A DNA stretch of 9,373 nucleotides from Anaerolineae bacterium (GTDB lineage: Bacteria > Chloroflexota > Anaerolineae > JAAYZQ01): positions 1-9,373 of the forward strand of contig JAFGOG010000416.1 of NCBI GenBank assembly GCA_016926595.1, read 5' to 3'. This document shows positions 6,178-9,373 of this stretch, piece by piece. Position numbers and translations under genes: made by a program. Each line of letters begins with the position of its first letter. Position 1 is the stretch's first letter. The notes beneath the pieces are model-generated. The model ran no database searches. It was not told the DNA's origin and was given only the letters and a program-made list of their open reading frames with translations.

Positions 6178-8754
6178 ATGAGCGGTGGCCGTTGGCGACA
6201 AATAGTTTCGGACCAGCCAGCAGGGGAGCGATTCGATCGAGTGGTGGAGGTCCTCGTGGCTGCGTTGCTGGTCTTCATGCCTTTGGCCCTGGGGACGGTG
6301 CAGGCTTGGAGCGAGCAGATCGTCATTGCAGTGGCCGGCCTGATAGGTTTGCTTTTTCTCCTCAAGCTGGTTGTAGTTCCTTCCGCCTCATTCGTTTGGT
6401 CCTGGGCGTACATCCCGATCGCGGTGTTCGTGGCTGTCATTGTGCTTCAGCTGCTGCCTCTGCCAAACTCGTTGGTCAGTCTTATCTCACCGCATACCGT
6501 GGCCCTCAAAACTGAGACCATGGGAGATCTGCCCGACGCGGGTGAGAAGCTCTCTTCCATGGCATTGACGTTCTACCCGCAGGCCACCAAGCACGGCTTG
6601 CGTCTGTTCCTGGCGGCCAGCGCGGTCTTTGTGGTTGTGGTTAACGTCTATCGCCGGCCGGACCGCATGAAACGGCTCCTGGCGGTGGTGGCCGCAACCG
6701 GGGGTGCGGTCGCCCTCTTGGCGCTGGCGCAGGATCTGGCCGGTAACGGCAAGATCTACTGGGTCATCCCGGCCTACGATAACGCCCGATCCGGCACATT
6801 CATCAATCACAGTCACTACGCCCAATTCATGAATCTGTCCATCGGGGCAGCATTGGGGCTGCTGCTCGTTAGGTGTCATGAAGCCTTCAGGGGCCGTAAG
6901 GTCACACCCGCTGGCGTGGCCGAGTACATGAGTTCACCGACTGGGAAGATCGGTGAGATCTTGCTGGCGATGATGATTCTGGGGGCCGCTACGGTCTTCG
7001 TCTCGCTATCTCGCGGAGGGATGGTCAGCATGCTCATCGCGGCGGCTTTCACCACTCTAGTGCTCAGTTGGCGACAATCGTTGCCAGGCCGAGCGTGGAT
7101 CATCCTCCTGATTGCTCTGGGGGCGTTTGTGTGTGTCCTTTGGGTCGGTTTTGAAGAAGTCTATGACCGATTGGGATCGCTGCAAGAACTCAGCGCCGTC
7201 GAAGGCGGACGCTGGCAGATCGTCAAGAACACCATCGCAGCCTGGACGCGGTTCCCCCTCTTTGGCACGGGACTGGGGACCTACGAGGTGGTCTACCCGA
7301 TGTTCGACAGTTCGTACATCCGATCCTTGGCCACCCATGCTGAAAATGAGTATGTTCAGACCTTGGCTGAAACCGGATTCGTCGGCTTCTTGGCGCTGGC
7401 GGTATTCGGCGCCGGTGTCTGGGCCAGTTTTGCTCGATCCATCAACGCTCGCTCTTGTTCCATCAGTTCGGCCGCCTACGGTTTGGGTTTTGGCCTGCTG
7501 GCCGTGCTGATTCACAGCCTCAGTGACTTCGGTCAGCACCTGCCCGCCAATGCCATGCTCACAAGTGTCAGTTGCGGCCTGCTGATCACCGTGTGCCAGA
7601 ACGGGGCTGGGAGGGGAGAAGATGCATTGCCGAGTCGTCCCAAAGGCCGCAGTGTCGTTGCCGGGCGATTAGTGCTCTTGCTGTTGGCCGCGAGTGTGTG
7701 GGTATGGGCCATGCTCGCAGCGGATCGCGCTCGGGTAGCTGAAGCCCACTGGAGCAAAGTACTCCTTGCCGAGGCCTGCCTGGGACGCGATGACTGGATT
7801 GCGCCTCAAGAGGCATATGAATACCTTTTTACTCATGCGACCGCCGCCACGGAAGCCGAGCCTGGCAACATCCAGTACGGCTACTGGCTAGGCGCGTACA
7901 AGTGGCTGTCGCTAACGCCTTACATCGACCCGAACACGGGGCGACTGCCGCCGGAGGCCCTGCCGTGGGCTCAACAGATCGTACAGGATCTCAATGAAGT
8001 TCGGCCGTTGTGCTTGACCTTCGGGCCGTTGCATTGTCTGGCCGGTGAAATCGAAAGGTTTGTACTCGGTGATCCGAGCGGAGCTGAGCGAATCCGCCTG
8101 GGGTATCGATTGGCGCCGTGTGATGCGGCGGCATGCTTTGCGGCCGCCCGCATCGATGCCGAGGACGGCAAAGCCGACCAAATGCTGGAGAAACTGAAGC
8201 GGGCCGTGCGACTTGACGGATCCTGCTTCCCCAAGGCAGTGCGTCTCTGTGTTCAAGACATGGCTCGCGCAGATCTGGGACTCGAACTGGCCGGAGATGA
8301 CCCGGCCCGGCTGGCTTATGTCGGGAATTTCCTCGCTTCGGTCAGTGACACACCGGGGCCGCCCGAAGGCTTGCAAGCTGGATCAACCGACCCGCGATCG
8401 TTGGCCCAGCAGGCTGAAGCGCGGGCCTTTGAGCAACTCAAGATCCGGTGCGAACAACCCGATGCGTCGGCGTCGGCACATGCGTCTCTGGCCAATCTCT
8501 ATTGTCGCAGAGACGCCGTGCTAGAGGCTATCGACCACTATGAGCGGGCCGTCCGATTAGACTATGACCAGGTTGGTTGGCATTACGCGTTGGCCCAATT
8601 GTTCGTGCAGGCACATAACAACGATGAAGCTATCCGCCAGGCCCAGATCTGCCTACAGCTTAGACCGGACTACGGATCGGCCAAGCGACTGATCCAGGAA
8701 TTGTCGGCTCCATCCATGCCGCCCAAGGACGTCTCCGCGGCGGGTCACATGTAG
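6178..8754 (+). CDS. Wzy/WaaL-type O-antigen polymerase or ligase with C-terminal TPR domain
   Basis: This 858-residue polytopic inner-membrane protein probably polymerises, or transfers, undecaprenyl-linked glycans in the periplasm. GAAGGG at 6166-6171 lies six bases before the ATG. Residues 1-515 contain about a dozen hydrophobic helices. Family (Wzy_C / O-antigen ligase) signatures are GTFINHSHYAQFM (206-218), SLSRGG (276-281) and RWQIVKNTIAAWTRFPLFGTG (345-365). After these come YE at 369-370 and the loop HAENEYVQTLAETGFVG (387-403), whose His, Asn, Tyr and Glu are the positions usually conserved. A last helix ends near 514. Residues 515-858 are soluble and helical, with TPR-like repeats best seen at about 635-680 and 766-835 (ASLANLYCRRDAVLEAIDHYERAV, shown only by position 770-792; and AQLFVQAHNNDEAIRQAQICL within 806-826). 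TPR tails are known on some O-antigen ligase-like proteins and probably bind partners. It follows the kinase gene by 65 bases and is likely in the same operon. Polymerase is favoured over ligase because of its place beside Wza- and Wzc-like genes. Confidence 0.88.
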   Translation: MSGGRWRQIVSDQPAGERFDRVVEVLVAALLVFMPLALGTVQAWSEQIVIAVAGLIGLLFLLKLVVVPSASFVWSWAYIPIAVFVAVIVLQLLPLPNSLVSLISPHTVALKTETMGDLPDAGEKLSSMALTFYPQATKHGLRLFLAASAVFVVVVNVYRRPDRMKRLLAVVAATGGAVALLALAQDLAGNGKIYWVIPAYDNARSGTFINHSHYAQFMNLSIGAALGLLLVRCHEAFRGRKVTPAGVAEYMSSPTGKIGEILLAMMILGAATVFVSLSRGGMVSMLIAAAFTTLVLSWRQSLPGRAWIILLIALGAFVCVLWVGFEEVYDRLGSLQELSAVEGGRWQIVKNTIAAWTRFPLFGTGLGTYEVVYPMFDSSYIRSLATHAENEYVQTLAETGFVGFLALAVFGAGVWASFARSINARSCSISSAAYGLGFGLLAVLIHSLSDFGQHLPANAMLTSVSCGLLITVCQNGAGRGEDALPSRPKGRSVVAGRLVLLLLAASVWVWAMLAADRARVAEAHWSKVLLAEACLGRDDWIAPQEAYEYLFTHATAATEAEPGNIQYGYWLGAYKWLSLTPYIDPNTGRLPPEALPWAQQIVQDLNEVRPLCLTFGPLHCLAGEIERFVLGDPSGAERIRLGYRLAPCDAAACFAAARIDAEDGKADQMLEKLKRAVRLDGSCFPKAVRLCVQDMARADLGLELAGDDPARLAYVGNFLASVSDTPGPPEGLQAGSTDPRSLAQQAEARAFEQLKIRCEQPDASASAHASLANLYCRRDAVLEAIDHYERAVRLDYDQVGWHYALAQLFVQAHNNDEAIRQAQICLQLRPDYGSAKRLIQELSAPSMPPKDVSAAGHM

Positions 8755-8939
8755 TCCTAAGCCGGCGCAGCTGGAGCCAAAAAGGTCAGAATCGGGATGT
8801 GGGGAAGGCCTCATGGCATTCGCCCTCCCACGCCATCAAGCATATGGGACCCTATGTACCTGTCAAGCGCCGATCGGACCACCCCGGGCACCGCCCTATC
8901 TCCCTGCAATACAGGCTCTGACGTCCATGCGACTGCGTA
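8755..8939. other. Intergenic spacer after the polymerase gene
   Basis: No gene is supported here. Short dyads are visible: ATGGC with GCCAT around 8813-8836, and an imperfect palindrome CATATGGGACCCTATG around 8840-8855. I see no GC-rich stem followed by a T-run, so no intrinsic terminator for the EPS operon can be placed. The open frame crossing it has no ribosome binding site and a composition unlike a protein. Confidence 0.5.
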
Positions 8940-8956
8940 CTGGCATTCTGCCTGCC
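8940..8956 (+). promoter_or_regulatory. Candidate sigma54 (-24/-12) promoter
   Basis: CTGGCATTCTGCCTGCC contains the essential GG (8942-8943) and GC (8954-8955) dinucleotides with the required ten-base separation, set in CTGGCA and CTGC against the consensus YTGGCAC-N5-TTGC. The mismatches are the base after TGGCA, the next G, the first T of TTGC and the base after it. It lies about 60 bases ahead of the small reading frame at 9020. EPS loci in several bacteria are under sigma54-dependent regulators, which makes the match attractive, but a match of this quality can arise by chance. Confidence 0.35.
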
Positions 8957-8964
8957 TCTGACGG

Positions 8965-8970
8965 TATAAT
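8965..8970 (+). promoter_or_regulatory. Consensus TATAAT -10 box
   Basis: A perfect TATAAT lies in an otherwise GC-rich spacer, 49 bases before the ATG of the small frame at 9020. The best -35 candidate is CTGGCA (8940-8945, four of six matches) with a long 19-base spacer, and it coincides with the sigma54-like element. No extended -10 TG is present. Transcription would begin near 8977, giving a leader of about 43 bases that includes the strong ribosome binding site at 9008-9015. Confidence 0.4.
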
Positions 8971-9019
8971 GCCTCCCGAATCGGCGTTCGTCGGCCCGTG
9001 AACCCTTGGAGGAGGCCCC

Positions 9020-9109
9020 ATGGCAGAGAATCTCGATGTCCTCAATACCGCCGTTTCCCTGCTCATCGGAGCTATGCTGCTCGCAACGCTATGCTCGGGG
9101 CGGGTATGA
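9020..9109 (+). CDS. Putative 29-residue single-pass membrane peptide
   Basis: This short frame encodes 29 residues, MAENLDVLNTAVSLLIG up to the hydrophobic middle and then AMLLATLCSGRV at the end. GGAGGAGG at 9008-9015 sits four bases before the ATG, one of the best ribosome binding sites in the window. The peptide has an acidic N terminus (E3, D6), an unbroken hydrophobic segment at about 8-25 long enough to span a membrane, and an SGRV tail with one arginine, the layout of a small N-out or tail-anchored membrane protein. A promoter-like region lies just upstream. The TGA stop overlaps an ATG (ATGA at 9106-9109), but the frame that follows does not look coding. It could be a small regulatory membrane protein of the EPS system, a leader peptide, a type I toxin-like peptide, or the remnant of a larger gene. 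No family is recognised. Confidence 0.45.
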   Translation: MAENLDVLNTAVSLLIGAMLLATLCSGRV

Positions 9110-9373
9110 GGCGAGATTCACCCGATCTTATTCAAGTCTCGCCCCGGTCGAGCCGACACACAGAATGTACCCCCCCCAATGTGACCCTTTTCGGAGGAGA
9201 GGGTCTATTGGGGCACTCACCCCGGTCCCATGCACTATAGCTTCCAATGAGGGGCGGCCTCGGATTCGGACACTTCGAGGCGGTCTCAGGGCAATCGCAT
9301 GAACAGAGGCAGCGGGAATTGCCAGATGTCAAGATAGGGGGCTTGTGCGAGGGGCCCTGATCCTGGATGGTTC
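9110..9373. other. Structured non-coding region at the window end
   Basis: No gene is supported. The region carries several inverted repeats: GCGAGA/TCTCGC (9111-9116 and 9137-9142), the strong hairpin at 9174-9213, GGGG/CCCC just after it, and GCCTCG/CGAGGC (9257-9262 and 9276-9281). Open frames on both strands have no credible starts, and their translations are rich in Pro, Arg and Ser, as expected of shadow frames. It may be the leader of a gene beyond the window or a structured RNA. Confidence 0.45.
9174..9213. repeat. Long inverted repeat (12 paired bases, small bulge)
   Basis: CCCCAAT (9174-9180) pairs with ATTGGGG (9207-9213), and GACCC (9183-9187) pairs with GGGTC (9201-9205). The two stem parts are separated by a 2-versus-1 base bulge and closed by a 13-base loop (9188-9200) containing GGAGGAG. 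No T-run follows on the plus strand, and none precedes it to serve the minus strand, so it is not an ordinary intrinsic terminator. The loop presents a Shine-Dalgarno-like sequence but no start codon at usable distance. Confidence 0.6.

Noticed and set aside
8755..8800. Possible intrinsic terminator after the polymerase gene (AAAAA near 8779)
   Set aside because: There is no convincing GC-rich stem, and the A-run would suit the opposite strand, where no gene ends.
9006..9302. 98-codon plus-strand open frame at the window end
   Set aside because: Its ATG lies inside the ribosome binding site of the 29-codon frame, its translation is Pro/Arg/Ser-rich, and it runs through several inverted repeats.
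1..9373. CRISPR array, insertion sequence or transposase
   Set aside because: I saw no regularly spaced repeats, no transposase-like frame and no terminal inverted repeats with target duplications.

Overview
The window reads as part of an extracellular polysaccharide (EPS/capsule) assembly locus from a moderately GC-rich Gram-negative-type bacterium. An outer-membrane lipoprotein exporter and a Wzc-like inner-membrane protein together imply a diderm envelope. The first gene resembles secreted prenyltransferase/squalene-cyclase-repeat proteins that I associate, from memory, with Planctomycetota (Phycisphaerae-like lineages). The interrupted exporter and the TPR-tailed polymerase would also fit that group. 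The lineage call is tentative because no marker gene is present.

Layout. Bases 1-392 hold no convincing gene, only small inverted repeats, one of which looks like a tRNA T-arm. Two genes for exported proteins follow: a 341-aa signal-peptide protein with alpha/alpha-toroid repeats (393-1418), and a 122-aa methionine-rich signal-peptide protein of unknown function (1479-1847). A 268-base gap carries a perfect 11-bp inverted repeat just ahead of a very strong ribosome binding site. That site starts the core EPS unit: a Wza/GumB-type outer-membrane export lipoprotein (2116-3771), an overlapping Wzc-type co-polymerase with a fused tyrosine kinase domain (3764-6112), and a Wzy/WaaL-type polymerase or ligase with a long TPR tail (6178-8754). 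All genes lie on the plus strand.

The last 600 bases are mostly non-coding. They contain a candidate promoter region with both a sigma54-like -24/-12 element and a perfect TATAAT box, then a 29-codon reading frame for a possible single-pass membrane peptide with an excellent ribosome binding site, then a stretch with several inverted repeats, including a strong hairpin at 9174-9213.

Working together: the polymerase would extend lipid-linked repeat units in the inner membrane. The Wzc-like protein would control chain length and export through ATP-dependent tyrosine phosphorylation, and the Wza-like lipoprotein would form the outer-membrane exit. No glycosyltransferase, flippase, phosphatase or initiating sugar transferase lies in the window, so the rest of the pathway must be elsewhere. 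The two upstream exported proteins may be accessory to the polymer, but only position supports that.
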